In this document: positions 44,458 through 56,247 of the stretch, in pieces
Layout of the letters: the number at the start of each line of letters is the position of its first letter
Position numbering within the stretch: the first letter of the stretch is position 1
Origin: Antedon mediterranea
Taxonomy: Eukaryota; Echinodermata; Crinoidea; Comatulida; Antedonidae
Assembly: GCF_964355755.1 (NCBI RefSeq)
Contig: NC_092676.1
Coordinates: 26,518,288-26,582,287 of the forward strand
Length of the DNA stretch: 64,000 nt
Reading direction: 5' to 3'
The notes under the pieces: model-generated
Told to the model about the DNA's origin: nothing
Database searches by the model: none
The model's input: the letters and a program-made list of their open reading frames with translations, nothing else
Translations under genes and position numbers: made by a program

Positions 44458-46149
44458 ATGGCTAGCAAGGATTTAAATCTACTTGGAGATATAAATGATA
44501 AACTAGAATGTTCTATCTGTAATGAAAGGCTAGAAGACCCAAAATCACTTGGCTGCCTTCATAGTTTCTGTCTGAAGTGTTTGGAAAATTGGGTTCAAAT
44601 CAACAATGGACAGCTAACATGTCCTATTTGTCGCAAAGAGTATCCCATACCAGTAGGAGGGCTTGAAAAGCTTGCCCCAAATACAATTCTAAACAACCTC
44701 TTGGAAACCATAAAACAACATGAAAAGAAAGATGAGGCTAAAGGCACTACCTTGCTGTGTGCCTCTCATGATCAACCATTGAAAATGTATTGCACAAAAT
44801 GCAAATTACCAATATGCGTAGAATGCACTGCAATGGAACATACTGCAGGCGATGGAAAACATGAACTGATTAACATTGTAACAGCATTTAATACGTTTAA
44901 GGAAACCTCAGAAGAATTGAAGAAAGCTGCCAATGAATCCATAAGAAAAACAGAAAATGTACTTAAAGTAGTCACAAAGAATGCTAAAGAACTAGAAGAA
45001 AGTAAAGAGGCAAGTCTCACAGATATTGATAACCAAGTTCAAGAAATGGTACAAGTAATCCAGAAAAAAGGAGATGAAATGAGAAAAAAAGTTGAAGCAA
45101 ATTATATGGTGGAAAAGGAAGGTAATGACATACAAATTACAAATTTAACAAAAATCATCTCTGAATTAAACACAAGTGTGAGTTTCCTAAATCAGTTACT
45201 AATGAGTGAGCCAGCAACTGCTATGAAATCAAGTGAGAGTGTATTAAATACACTGATGGATGAAATTAATAAATTTGAAGGAATCAAGACAAAGGACAGC
45301 AGAAAAATTAACTTTATCAGAAACAAACAGCCAAATGATTTATTGAAAGAAAATTACATTGGAAATGTTGTATTCAAACCACTTCCTATCAAAGTAGAGG
45401 GTCAGCCTAGAGGAGTAGCAAATTGTGATGATTGCTTGCTGGTTTCATTTTGGACCAATGAAATTTACAAATACAACCAATCAGGAGAAAGTATAAGCAA
45501 GATAATACTACCAAAAGGTGTGAGAGTTAACAGAATGTACAGAATGAAGAATGGCAACATAGCATTCACTGATGTTGGTAATAAATGCATTCAAGTATGT
45601 GATATGAATGGTCATGTGATCAAATCCATTGGTAAGGGTGTATTGATTGATCCATGTGGTATTCACATAGATGAGGCAACTAATGTTATATATGTAGCAG
45701 ATTTGATGAATGGATGTGTGTTCATGTTTAACATTAATAGTGGTAAGCAGTTGAAGAAGATAGGACCACAAAATGAAGAACATAGATACACTGATGTTAC
45801 ACTTACAAAAACTGGTAAAGTACTTGTAGCAGATGCAGAACAGAATCAAGTGTTATTGTATGATGACAAGAACAAGTCAATGAAAGTACTCATCAATGGA
45901 GGAGATAAAGATGGTAAGGTGATGATGCCATGTGGAGTTGTAGTTGATGAGGATGATAACATCATTACAGCAAGTATTAGCAAACTACAACTATTCAGTA
46001 GTGATGGACATTTTATCAAAAGAATTGATCAACAAGAAGATGAAATTAGTGTACCACTGCAGTTATGTATTATTTCTCATAACCCACATATGGTTGCTGT
46101 AGCAAATGAGGGTGACACTGACAGCACAATCAAAATATTTAATTATTAA
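44458..46149 (+). CDS. TRIM-NHL E3 ligase-like protein, copy 3 (563 aa)
   Basis: Complete RING (C18, C21, C33, H35, C38, C41, C55, C58), B-box 2 (C101, H104, C112, C115, C120, C123, H128, H135), coiled coil and NHL propeller, ending STIKIFNY. The start MASKDLNLLGD is shared with the family and lies 2 bp after a TTGCAG splice-site-like sequence. From the RING end through the coiled coil it is nearly identical to truncated copy 2. The NHL half differs from copies 1 and 4 at spaced positions. The intact frame suggests it is functional. Confidence 0.9.
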   Translation: MASKDLNLLGDINDKLECSICNERLEDPKSLGCLHSFCLKCLENWVQINNGQLTCPICRKEYPIPVGGLEKLAPNTILNNLLETIKQHEKKDEAKGTTLLCASHDQPLKMYCTKCKLPICVECTAMEHTAGDGKHELINIVTAFNTFKETSEELKKAANESIRKTENVLKVVTKNAKELEESKEASLTDIDNQVQEMVQVIQKKGDEMRKKVEANYMVEKEGNDIQITNLTKIISELNTSVSFLNQLLMSEPATAMKSSESVLNTLMDEINKFEGIKTKDSRKINFIRNKQPNDLLKENYIGNVVFKPLPIKVEGQPRGVANCDDCLLVSFWTNEIYKYNQSGESISKIILPKGVRVNRMYRMKNGNIAFTDVGNKCIQVCDMNGHVIKSIGKGVLIDPCGIHIDEATNVIYVADLMNGCVFMFNINSGKQLKKIGPQNEEHRYTDVTLTKTGKVLVADAEQNQVLLYDDKNKSMKVLINGGDKDGKVMMPCGVVVDEDDNIITASISKLQLFSSDGHFIKRIDQQEDEISVPLQLCIISHNPHMVAVANEGDTDSTIKIFNY

Positions 46150-46838
46150 TGTATAAAATATGTCATTACATTAAAGAAAGAAAGTTAATTGAAAGATCAA
46201 GTACATTTATAATCAAAATTATCTATTAATTAGTTTATTCATTTATTATCTTATTTACACTACACACATTATTTTTAAAATTTCATATCAGGCAAAACTT
46301 ATGATGGTTGAATGACTTGTATTTTCTAACTTTAATATCATTTAAACTATTGTATATATACTATAATTATAAATAAATGTTTTTTGAGTTTTGTAAATGT
46401 TAACATTGTTGTAGAAATACTGTAAATCTAAGCAAAAACACAGATATGAAGAAATCATCTGAAATAGAAGATAATAAGTCGACACACTGTTTATTTAGGC
46501 ATTTGAAGGAACAAGACATTGTGTATACAACTTGTTTGAGCAGTTTTAATCTCGTCTTTTATTTGAACGACGTTATAAACAAGTACATGCACATGTTTCA
46601 GGAAGCACTTCCCATAATCAGTGTAAAATTATATTACACGGGCCGTTTATTTGTACTCATTTGCACCGGTATTTAAATAGTATTTTTAGAATAAGCATAA
46701 TTTGAATTACTGTTTATGTTACACTTACAGGCAAAGGTAGTTTTTGTTTTTCTAGTTTTAAATCATTAAATACAACATTATTCTTATTTCATCAAGTACG
46801 CATAGATGTCTATGGTAATGGAAGTAGATTGTACCTTA
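46150..46838. other. TRIM copy 3 3' flank, no gene
   Basis: AT-rich, with AATAAA-like words near 46371. From 46640 it matches the flanks of copies 1 and 2. The small ORF at 46446-46676 has no support. Confidence 0.5.
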
Positions 46839-48640
46839 ATAAAGTGATCACATACTGTATATAGTAATCTGTACTACCTACTATAATATAAAGTGATCAC
46901 ATACTGTATATAGTAATTTGTACTACCTAGTATAATATAAAGTGATCACATACTGTATATAGTAATCTGTACTGCCTAGTATAATATAAAGTGACCACAT
47001 ACTGTATATAGTAATCTGTACTACCTAGTATAATATAAAGTGATCACATACTGTATATAGTAATCTATACTACCTAGTATAATATAAAGTGATCACATAC
47101 TGTATATAGTAATCTGTACTACCTAGTATAATATAAAGTGATCACATACTGTATATAGTAATCTGTACTACCTAGTATAATATAAAGTGATCACATACTG
47201 TATATAGTAATCTGTACTACCTAGTATAATATAAAGTGACCACATACTGTATATAGTAATCTGTACTACCTAGTATAATATAAAGTGATCACATACTGTA
47301 TATAGTAATCTGTACTACCTAGTATAATATAAAGTGATCACATACTGTATATAGTAATCTGTACTACCTAGTATAATATAAAGTGACCACATACTGTATA
47401 TAGTAATCTATACTACCTAGTATAATATAAAGTGATCACATACTGTATATAGTAATCTGTACTACCTAGTATAATATAAAGTGATCACATACTGTATATA
47501 GTAATCTGTACTACCTAGTATAATATAAAGTGATCACATACTGTATATAATAATCTGTACTACCTAGTATAATATAAAGTGATCACATACTGTATATAAT
47601 AATCTGTACTACCTAGTATAATATAAAGTGACCACATACTGTATATAATAATCTGTACTACCTAGTATAATATAAAGTGATCACATACTGTATATAGTAA
47701 TCTGTACTGCCTAGTATAATATAAAGTGATCACATACTGTATATAGTAATCTGTACTACCTAGTATAATATAAAGTGATCACATACTGTATATAGTAATC
47801 TGTACTACCTAGTATAATATAAAGTGACCACATACTGTATATAATAATCTGTACTACCTAGTATAATATAAAGTGATCACATACTGTATATAGTAATCTG
47901 TACTGCCTAGTATAATATAAAGTGATCACATACTGTATATAGTAATCTGTACTACCTAGTATAATATAAAGTGACCACATACTGTATATAGTAATCTGTA
48001 CTACCTAGTATAATATAAAGTGATCACATACTGTATATAGTAATCTGTACTACCTAGTATAATATAAAGTGACCACATACTGTATATAGTAATCTGTACT
48101 GCCTAGTATAATATAAAGTGACCACATACTGTATATAGTAATCTGTACTACCTAGTATAATATAAAGTGACCACATACTGTATATAGTAATCTGTACTGC
48201 CTAGTATAATATAAAGTGACCACATACTGTATATAGTAATCTGTACTACCTAGTATAATATAAAGTGATCACATACTGTATATAGTAATCTGTACTACCT
48301 AGTATAATATAAAGTGATCACATACTGTATATAGTAATCTGTACTACCTAGTATAATATAAAGTGATCACATACTGTATATAGTAATTTGTACTACCTAG
48401 TATAATATAAAGTGATCATATACTGTGTATAGTAATCTGTACTACCTAGTATAATATAAAGTGATCACATACTGTATATAGTAATCTGTACTACCTAGTA
48501 TAATATAAAGTGACCACATACTGTATATAGTAATCTGTACTACCTAGTATAATATAAAGTGATCACATACTGTATATAGTAATCTGTACTACCTAGTATA
48601 ATATAAAGTGATCACATACTGTATATAGTAATTTGTACTA
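46839..48640 (+). repeat. 49-bp minisatellite, about 37 copies
   Basis: The unit AAAGTGATCACATACTGTAT + ATAGTAATCTGTACTACCTA + GTATAATAT is very uniform. Differences are mainly GATCACA/GACCACA, ACTACC/ACTGCC and TATAGTAA/TATAATAA. The single-copy ancestor is present at the same place in units 1 (about 11505-11545) and 2 (about 22800-22850), so the expansion is specific to unit 3 and young. Confidence 0.95.
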
Positions 48641-48741
48641 AAGTAATAGTAATTGTATGTATAATTAAAGCATTTGAATTGATGTTTTTTGCAAACAGTT
48701 CTAATTGAATGATTTATTTAACCCTTGTATTTTTAGAGTAA

Positions 48742-49011
48742 TACCCTTTTCACATCTGCAAAATGTAACAACTTGTAACCAGATTTGCAGAGTGTGAAGA
48801 AAATTTTCTGGAAAAGGGCCTTTCCTTTTCTTCAGAGATGTCTCGAGATTTTACTGCGCATGTGTCGCCCTGGAATTTAACTGACCAATCACAGTACACT
48901 AATAATTAAATAGCGCTCCGAGCTATGCAATGACAATACTTTCTCTCGAAATTTCTCAGGGTTTGTGTATGAAATTGGGAGATCAAACCTGGTTACAACT
49001 TGTAACAATTT
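48742..49011. mobile_element. MITE (TAA type), unit 3 copy, cut by a SINE
   Basis: Orthologue of 11638-11896: TACCCTTTTCACATCTGC at the left and GGTTACAACTTGTAACAATT near the right. Its last 20 or so bases are replaced by the SINE at 49012. Confidence 0.7.
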
Positions 49012-49226
49012 ATGTAGCTACTTTGCAGATAGACCCGGGTTCAATTCCAGACAACTCCCAGTCCACTCAGCTGTAAATGAGTACCTGGTTGAAAATACTA
49101 GGGAGAAAAAAGGCGGCGTGGAAAGGAACTGGCCACCCTACCACATAATGCCGAGGCTTAGTACAATGAGCTCCTAACAGCTCATTCCCCTACGTTCAGA
49201 GAACACGGGACTCACCTTTACTTTGC
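49012..49226 (+). mobile_element. tRNA-related SINE inserted in unit 3
   Basis: It contains a B-box-like GGGTTCAATTCC and a body CCCAGTCCACTCAGCTGTAA, ATGAGTACCTGG, CCGAGGCTTAGTACAATGAG. Unit 1 lacks it at the matching place (about 11890), so insertion is recent relative to the duplication. Ends were set by comparison with unit 1. The 69-codon ORF across it is incidental. Confidence 0.75.
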
Positions 49227-49530
49227 ATATATTTTATTGAATGATGTGTTTGAACTTGTTGCCTGTTTAATTTCAATTCACTGCCTCTGATTGGATAATC
49301 ACCAGTCTATAGTTATTGCCATGCCCCAAACTACACCCCTCCGAGAAATTTGCACAGCCCTCTCTATAAACTTTGTATAATCTTTGCAGCTTTTAATGGA
49401 GCTATATTTAAATTTGATTGCATGTTGATTGAACTAGTTGTTCAATTAACTAGGTTAATTGAACTTTGACTAGTTTAACCAGGTTAATTTTAAACTATTC
49501 ATATTATTTAGTTAAAAGAATTGCACTTAC

Positions 49531-49596
49531 TGACAAAAATGGCAGAGCCTGTTTTATACACTGGGTTAACTTGTCAACACAATCTGGATCAGATGG
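49531..49596 (-). pseudogene. API5 exon C copy 3, intact
   Basis: The 22 codons read PSDPDCVDKLTQCIKQALPF and onward, with TTTTAG acceptor and GTAAGTGC donor, phase 0 at both ends. It is the only intact exon C, but exons A and B in the same unit are broken and no exon D follows it. Confidence 0.8.
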
Positions 49597-50134
49597 CTAA
49601 AAACAGAACATTAAGTTTATTATAATTTATAAATATAAGTTAATTTATATGAACATTTAATTTACACATTATTATCTATATATTGGAATACAATTGTTAT
49701 CACAAAGAAAAGAACTCTGTTCTGTTCAAAATCACAACAGTATTTTGGTAAATTTAACGTTCGGTTTGTGACGTCATTTTGAAACTTTTAACAATAAAAA
49801 ATAGTCAATCAGTAGGCTTAAGTCGTAAAGTTGTAAATCACCTCTTTAAAAATGTAATACATTTTATAAAGCTAACATTTGCTTATTTGTCTTTGGAATA
49901 TTGTTTACATACATTTTATCAAATTGAAAATAAAATCAATTGTGACTAAAGAAAGAAGGCTAAACATGATTTTGGATGATAATTACTGAGGATAGGTATT
50001 GCCTTTAAATAAGACTGGGTATAAAAAACTTAAATTAAACTTCACAGGCTATGTAGGAGTAACTAATTCCTTCATAATAGAAGAACTGGAGGCTTGGAAC
50101 TGTATTCCTTTGGATAAAAAATAAAATCTTTTAC
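49597..50134. other. API5 intron between C3 and B3
   Basis: AT-rich, collinear in part with 12455-13284. No ORF or other feature. Confidence 0.5.
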
Positions 50135-50274
50135 CACAAAATCTGCTTTAAGATCTGCTTGTTCAATGGCAATGTTCACCAGCTGTTGACAACCAAGAAG
50201 AGTCTGCATCGTTGATAAACTTTATAACAGCTTCATAAAGGCTACAACTCATCACCAGTAACATCATGTAAAAT
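50135..50274 (-). pseudogene. API5 exon B copy 3, frameshift and stop
   Basis: It matches exon B1 but lost one T in GATGAGTT(T)GTAGCC and has a TAA where B1 has TCA (CTGTTATAAAG). It retains the NIAIEQADL residues that B1 lost. Not functional. Confidence 0.8.
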
Positions 50275-50361
50275 CTATAAAAAAAAAACAATTAGTGAAG
50301 ACAGAAACATTAACATTTGAGTAACTACCTTGCACCCCTAGAAGCTAAAACAGGAACTTAC

Positions 50362-50512
50362 TTCTTTTGAATTTTCAATGATCTGTTCTTGAACATCTTT
50401 GTTATTATATCTGGTCCCAAAGATTTGACCTTTGTACTCAAGAACTTGATGGCACGATCACGAACAAGATCTTCTCCTGATTGAATTTGGGCAGATAATC
50501 CTCCTAAAGCAC
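50362..50512 (-). pseudogene. API5 exon A copy 3, one-base deletion
   Basis: It reads ALGGLSAQIQSGEDLVRDRA, then a single-base loss after GATATAATAAC shifts the frame. Length is 151 bp against 152 in exon A1. Beyond it the original API5 intron sequence continues, unlike unit 1. Confidence 0.8.
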
Positions 50513-50721
50513 CTGCTCAAAATCATAAAATTTTTTATAAAATATGAATATTTAAACCAATAGATGCACACATCATCTAATTTCACACAACACCACCATG
50601 TGCATTTGTTTGTGTTGATTTCAAGTCCGTAAGCAGATGTAGTTTATTATACTAATGAAGACACGTTAAACGTATAAAAAATTCAAGGTATGTGCTGTAA
50701 ATTTGTAAAAAAAACAGTTCA

Positions 50722-51447
50722 TGTTTGGAATAATGTTGTTATTTCAGCCATCAACGTTTGTCGATTTTTACTGCAGAAACCAGGAATAATTATTTTCTGG
50801 ATCATGTACAGAAATTTATTTAGATATTAAACCTTAATCAATTTTATTACATAATATTGTAGTGAGGGTCATCTCATATTTTTAAAATTACTTTAAATTA
50901 GAGTGAGGAACAAGCCAGTCACAAGTTTCACAGAAATTATGTTATTTCAGTTACTAATTTAAAATCTTTTAAGCACAATGGTATTCTTAGAATAGAAATT
51001 AAATTAAAAATGAACCATGAAAAATATTGAATGTTCTGATTATAATGCTGAACCAACTTAATAAAAATGATACATTCATAAACCAATAAAAATAAACTAT
51101 GTTATCGACTTTATTTTCAAAACACCAAAACATAAAAAGGAATTATCACAAATAATTAAGAAAAATTACTACATTATCGAGCATTACTTTAAGTGTTTAC
51201 TCATTGCAAAAAACATGAAAACAAAAAAACTATGTTGCTTGCGTGTACAGTACTTACTATTATCATACAGACTTGAATATAAGCCCACCCCCTGAATAAG
51301 GTTTCGCATGGGCTTATATGGGTAACACTTCTGTAATGGGTAACACTTCTGTAGAAGCTACCTCCAAACTTACCTTTCAACAAAATAGAATTCCATCACC
51401 TCCTAAAGCTAAAACTCAGGATAAATAAAATAATATGTTTCTCATTC
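50722..51447 (+). repeat. Duplicate of the region beyond POLR1F
   Basis: It starts at the equivalent of the POLR1F stop codon (TTGGAATAATGTTGTTAT) and matches 6450-7255, including CTATGTTATCGACTTTATTT. It has no POLR1F coding sequence. It lies just before the 3' end of API5, so POLR1F and API5 were probably convergent neighbours originally. Confidence 0.8.
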
Positions 51448-53491
51448 TGCTGTTTTCAAAAACAAAGTTCTAAGGTTAAAAAAAACTAAAGCTACTAACG
51501 CAAACAATACACTTACCGCCAAACTTGTTTTCTTCAGTGTATCTTCATGTACAATATAAACAATGACAAATAATCTTACACAATTCGAGTTATATCTCGC
51601 TCTTCGAAGAGAAAGGCTATTGTCAGTTTATCCAGGTAAGCTATAGAGGCACGAAATAAAACACTATACTTTAGTATCAGGTGCTGGGATTCTTTGCATC
51701 ACTTACTAGAATCAGCAACGATGACAATGATTTTGATATACTTACCATGCCTTGCAACAGTACAGTATAATTGGTCAACAATATGCAAATGAGACTTACT
51801 CCATGAAAATTTAGCTAACTGTATGCTTGCTTACAAACAAATCAGTTGTTTGACTGAAAAAAAATGATTTCCAGGTGCAGATGTCTGTCCACTAAAGATA
51901 GTAGTTTTATCGATAATAATAACCAGCTTTAAAGCAAGTCTACCTTTAAAATTATTACATAATAGTTGAGGTCACCTAAATAGAAAAATTACTAACAAAA
52001 AACATAACTAATATTTTCCTTCCCATTTACAATATTCCTGGTTGCTCACCTGGTGTAAAGACTTCTATAGTCTGTCTCTATTAACTCCATGACATATACC
52101 TGCTATGTTGTTCAGCATAATACTTCAATGTACAGTGTATTTCACACACGTACAACCAACATATAAAGTGTAGCTACTTACCATTGTATGGCAAAGATGC
52201 AATCTGTTGTTACAATAATACATGAAGTCATCATATTACATGTTAAGTCTATTACTTCTGGTTATCTAAACATGGTACATTTCATACAATATAAATATCT
52301 CAAATATGTTGTTAAATATTTATGAACAACTTGACACAAAGAAATATTATTTGCACACAATGTAATTTTTTCCTGTGATCTTGTAGGGTAAAAGCCAAGT
52401 CAATTAATGATTCACATTTTGAATATAATATCCACTGTGTATCAAATATGTATTTTGTTAAATGTTTGACCATTGTCTGTGCAATTAGTTTACTTTGTGT
52501 CTAGTTGATCCAATTCGAGTCTTACAACCAACATCGTACTCACAATTACGAGTCAGAATGGAATATTATGATCACCGAGTCGACGCTGGATCCAATCACG
52601 TCCAAAACACTTGGCTGGATCTAAAGTGGTATTGTAATTTTACACAGGAGTTGATGTTGATAGGAGAACAGCCCATCTTTTATACATTCTATCATTTGTG
52701 TTGTTTGTTTACAGTATGTGATGTGTTTCAAAACTAGCATGCTTTTCAAACATGTCTAAGCTAGCGTAAGGATACATAAATCTATAAATTGAGTTCAACA
52801 ATAGTATGTATACATGTGTGTCTGCAACACAGTCTAGTAAAAGTATTATCAGTACTAAAGTAGTTCCTTAAAAAGTGACTAAATTCTCAACAATCTACCA
52901 GTAACATAGGTGAACATTTTAACACTTTGTACATACAAATAAAAAATTAATTGAAATACTGAAATGTTTTGGTAAATTGATTCAGTATAAAAACATCAGC
53001 TTATAAATGATATAGCAAAATCAAAGCAACAATGCAAACTCATGTGGAAACATGGTTTGTTAAAAATGTCAGCTGATTGTCAACATTTTAATTACAAAAC
53101 CATAACAATTCAAATAATTTTTATTACCTTTTTTACAATTGGTTAAGTAAAGAGAATCGATTTATTTTTACATTATTTTCTGGGTAATAACACTATTAAC
53201 AATAATCAAGGATACTGTATTCAATTTTAGAAAAGGCAATAAAAAAAGTATTATTACTTTACATAAAAATAAGACAACTAACAACTGAATATCGTTACTT
53301 ATCAGGAGAACCAGATAACAATCATTTTTTACTGGAAATACCAAAATCTATTTTAGGTTTTTAAGAAGTTACCAATCTGAAGGTTGACTTTATAAAAATC
53401 TGTCAATTGTATTACTGTGAACTTTGACCTACAGAGTGACTGGCAATAGTAGGATCTGGAAATATTCTCATAACACTGATTGTTGCGACAT
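51448..53491. other. No gene seen beyond the API5 3' end
   Basis: AT-rich; probably API5 3' UTR at the right end and intergenic sequence elsewhere. A short piece at 52856-52893 (TAAAGTAGTTCCTTAAAAAG) is retained in units 1 and 2. The 80-codon ORF at 52495-52737 has no recognisable feature. Confidence 0.45.
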
Positions 53492-55220
53492 TCAAAAACG
53501 ATTTCCACGGCCACGTCCTTTTGACCATCCACGACCCCGGAATCCACCTCGACGTTGCTGTCCTGTAAAACAATGTAAAATAAGTTAAATAGATGTTAAC
53601 AGGAAACATAGATTAATCTATAAAGCTCTGTCTACACAATCAAATTTGCCCATATATGGACTTGATGATGCCATATCACTACCATATTTGGGCATATCAC
53701 CACCATATTTGGGCACGTCACACTTTTTTTGTCAAATAGTATGATAGTGTGCACAGAGCTTTAGAGTAAACCAATTTTAGAAAAGATTTATTTACCACCT
53801 CCAGTGAAATTATTTCCGTAATTTGCATCTCCTCCGCTCGGGGCATTACCAGCTTTTGCGCTATAGCGCCCTCCAGGTGGATGGTACACTCCACGAGCTC
53901 CTCGCTGTTTATTACCACCGCCTACTGTTGCTTTTTTAGCAGGTCCTGACTCAGAAAATGTGATTGGGGTGATGTTACCTCTCTTTACACTAGAGTAAAG
54001 AAAACACAAAATAAAATTGAATTTAAATATATATAAAAAAGTCTTTCAATTATGTGTGACCAAATCTTTGTCTACACTATCAAACTTTATGTGACAAAAC
54101 AAAAATGTGATGTGCATATGTCCATATATAGATATGATGATGTCATATCAGTACCATATTTATGGGCACATCACATATTTTCGTCACATAAAGTTTTATA
54201 ATGTAGACAGAGCTTAAACAATGAGATACAATTTGTTCACATATTGTCATGCAAATGTTTCCTTATAACACATGTGAAAGCACCAAAAAAGTTAATATAT
54301 TATTATTCCATATTAGGCAATATTCATATACCTTTGTTGTTGTTGTGTTTGTTCTGTTGTAGCTTTCTGGATTGGTTTCCATGACAATGTAATGATGCAT
54401 CCGTAGCCTGGTGGGTTACGGAACAAGTCCTAGTGTAAACAAAATAATGAATATTTAGTATTTTATCCTTTATTTAACAAAAAAACATGGAGAGGCTGTA
54501 TCTGCCCCTGTTATTTATAAAGAAAACCCCTTAAAACAATATGATAGAGTCAAGAATCACAATGGTTGGATGCTTCAATATGTCCGAGTATCATACGTGA
54601 CAATGCTGTTGGTAATGCAAAGATAACAAAATGCACAATGAGCGTGCCATACCTTAATTAAAGCATTGATATTGGTTGTTATCTTAAGAGCGACAACTTT
54701 GATCTTATTCTCGTCAGATTTCAATACATCTCCTGTTTTATCTCGCAGGTCTGCCCTCAGTTGTTTCATGTAAACTTGGTTACCACGTGCAAAATACTGT
54801 AATCTGTAAAAACAATAAAAAACATAATTTAATGATTTATTAATTTTTTTTTTTAAATTTTTAAATTAGGCAATTTCAATGTCCCATAATTGGAAGGGAA
54901 AAACAAATTTTGTTACTGTAATCCTATTAAAAAATAAATTGTTTTTTTGTTTTATTCAATCAATAATTAGAAAAATAAAACCCTTTTGGATCAATATGCA
55001 AACAAATAATATGCATTCATTCTGAAGTACTGCAAAATTTAATTCTGTCCACGTACCTTAGACGGAAGTCTTTCAAACGATCAAGATTTTCTTCAGCAGT
55101 GAAGAAGTCTGGACACTTCTTAATTAAACATTCTACGATTGAAAATTGTAATTTAGGTTCATCGCTATCTTTTCCGTTCTCTCCTTCCTCAACTTCAGCT
55201 GGTGGAAGCGGCATATACTC
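53492..55220 (-). CDS. API5: Apoptosis inhibitor 5, exons E-I (C-terminal part)
   Basis: Five exons in phase: E 55057-55220, F 54653-54803, G 54332-54429, H 53796-53989, I 53492-53562. E reads EYMPLPPAEVEEGENG and PKLQFSIVECL. F reads LQYFARGNQVYMKQLRADLR and NKIKVVALKITTNINALIK. G reads DLFRNPPGYG and TLSWKPIQKA. H holds basic clusters (KRGNITP, AKKAT, KQRGARG; the usual nuclear signal region) and VYHPPGGRYS. I is the RG-rich tail (RGGFRGRGWSKGRGRGNRF). API5 is a nuclear helical-repeat protein that restrains E2F1/Acinus-linked apoptosis. E is about ten residues shorter than the vertebrate protein at VECL-KKCPDF. These exons have no lesions, but exon D (56.3 kb) is damaged and A-C are not seen upstream. 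Confidence 0.85.
53621..53763. mobile_element. Short MITE, family copy 1 (API5 intron H-I)
   Basis: Inverted ends TAAAGCTCTGTCTACAC / GTGTGCACAGAGCTTTA, with internal GATGATGCCATATCACTACC and two ATATTTGGGCA words. About 143 bp. Confidence 0.7.
54063..54217. mobile_element. Short MITE, family copy 2 (API5 intron G-H)
   Basis: Ends CTTTGTCTACACTATCAAAC / TAATGTAGACAGAGCTTAA, then inner TTTATGTGAC inverted. The centre ATGATGATGTCATATCA is itself palindromic. Confidence 0.7.
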
Positions 55221-55294
55221 CTAGAAAATATATTATTTAATATGTGATTGAAGTAGAAGTTACAAAGTTTCTGTGACCAGAAAAAAATCCTATA

Positions 55295-55798
55295 CAGTAG
55301 AACCTGTGTTTTACGTACCCTGATTTTACGTTCCCTCGATTTTACGTACGCTTAAAATAACCGATGACGTCATCATTTTCTTACATTGAGGGCGCAATTT
55401 AACAACAAAGCACACAACAAAGCCACAATCATGGCTGTGTGAGGAATTCTGCTGTGTGTGGGACAAGCTACGCACGTGCATTCCCCCTAAAGCAGCGACT
55501 GTTTTTATTGATAGAAAACAATTATATTTTACACTTTATTTAAACATCGCACAGCCTGTATATACTGTACTTTTCTAGTTAGGCCTCACATCTTGCTAGG
55601 CCTGCTAGCCTAGCCTGAATAGCCTAGGCCTAGCTAAGCTAGTGACGCATACTGTACACAGTACAGAAGTAGGCAAATACGGCTAGCTACGATCTCTACG
55701 TATTTGGGGTCAATTTAAGGTCAACCTTGATTTTACGAATCCCTTGTTTTACGTACGCCTTTCGGTCCCGTACCGTACGTAAAATGGAGGTTCTACTG
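55295..55798. mobile_element. Pogo/Tigger-like MITE, TA target duplication
   Basis: Ends CAGTAGAACCT...TTTTACGTAC and its inverse ...GGTTCTACTG, flanked by TA on both sides. Near each end TTTTACGTACG words repeat. CAGT(A)GAACCTC ends with TA duplication are typical of the pogo/Tigger branch of Tc1/mariner. It has no transposase. It lies in API5 intron D-E, in both directions from exons that remain intact. Confidence 0.8.
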
Positions 55799-55859
55799 TA
55801 TCTCCTCTTAAGACTCTTCCCTGATAAAAACTTTTGTATGGGAAACAGACTGCTACTCT

Positions 55860-56013
55860 TAAGCTCTGTTTAAACTAACAACTTTATGTGATAAAAAATG
55901 TGATTATATGGACATGATGATGTCATATCACTAGCATATTTGGGCATATCACTAGCATATTTGGGCACATCACACTTTTTTGTCACATAAACTTTGATAG
56001 TGTAGGGAGGCTT
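55860..56013. mobile_element. Short MITE, family copy 3 (API5 intron D-E)
   Basis: AAGCTCTGTTTAAACTAACA at the left, TTTGATAGTGTAGGGAGGCT at the right, and the same centre (GATGATGTCATATCACTAGC) with two ATATTTGGGCA words. The inverted ends are decayed. Confidence 0.65.
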
Positions 56014-56247
56014 GACAGGGAGGCTTGTTTTTCCACAGAGGGTTTTGCCTATTAAAATACTTTCAAGCTCTTTGAAAAAGAACCTCTAACCCCCTCTGGC
56101 TAAAGGCTTGGTATGCTATGAAAATGAACAACATACTACAGAACTACCTACACTACACTTTTTTTTTTTGGCATTACCCATTATTTTTAAGTGAAAATGT
56201 CAAGATATTTTGTTCAGTTTTAAAAGATGACCATTTTTCTTTCTTAC

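Noticed and set aside
46839-48640. CRISPR-like regular repeats
   Set aside because: The 49-bp units are directly joined with no unique spacers, and the DNA is animal genomic. It is a minisatellite.
52495-52737. 80-codon ORF next to the API5 3' end
   Set aside because: No domain, no homology I recognise, no codon or context support.
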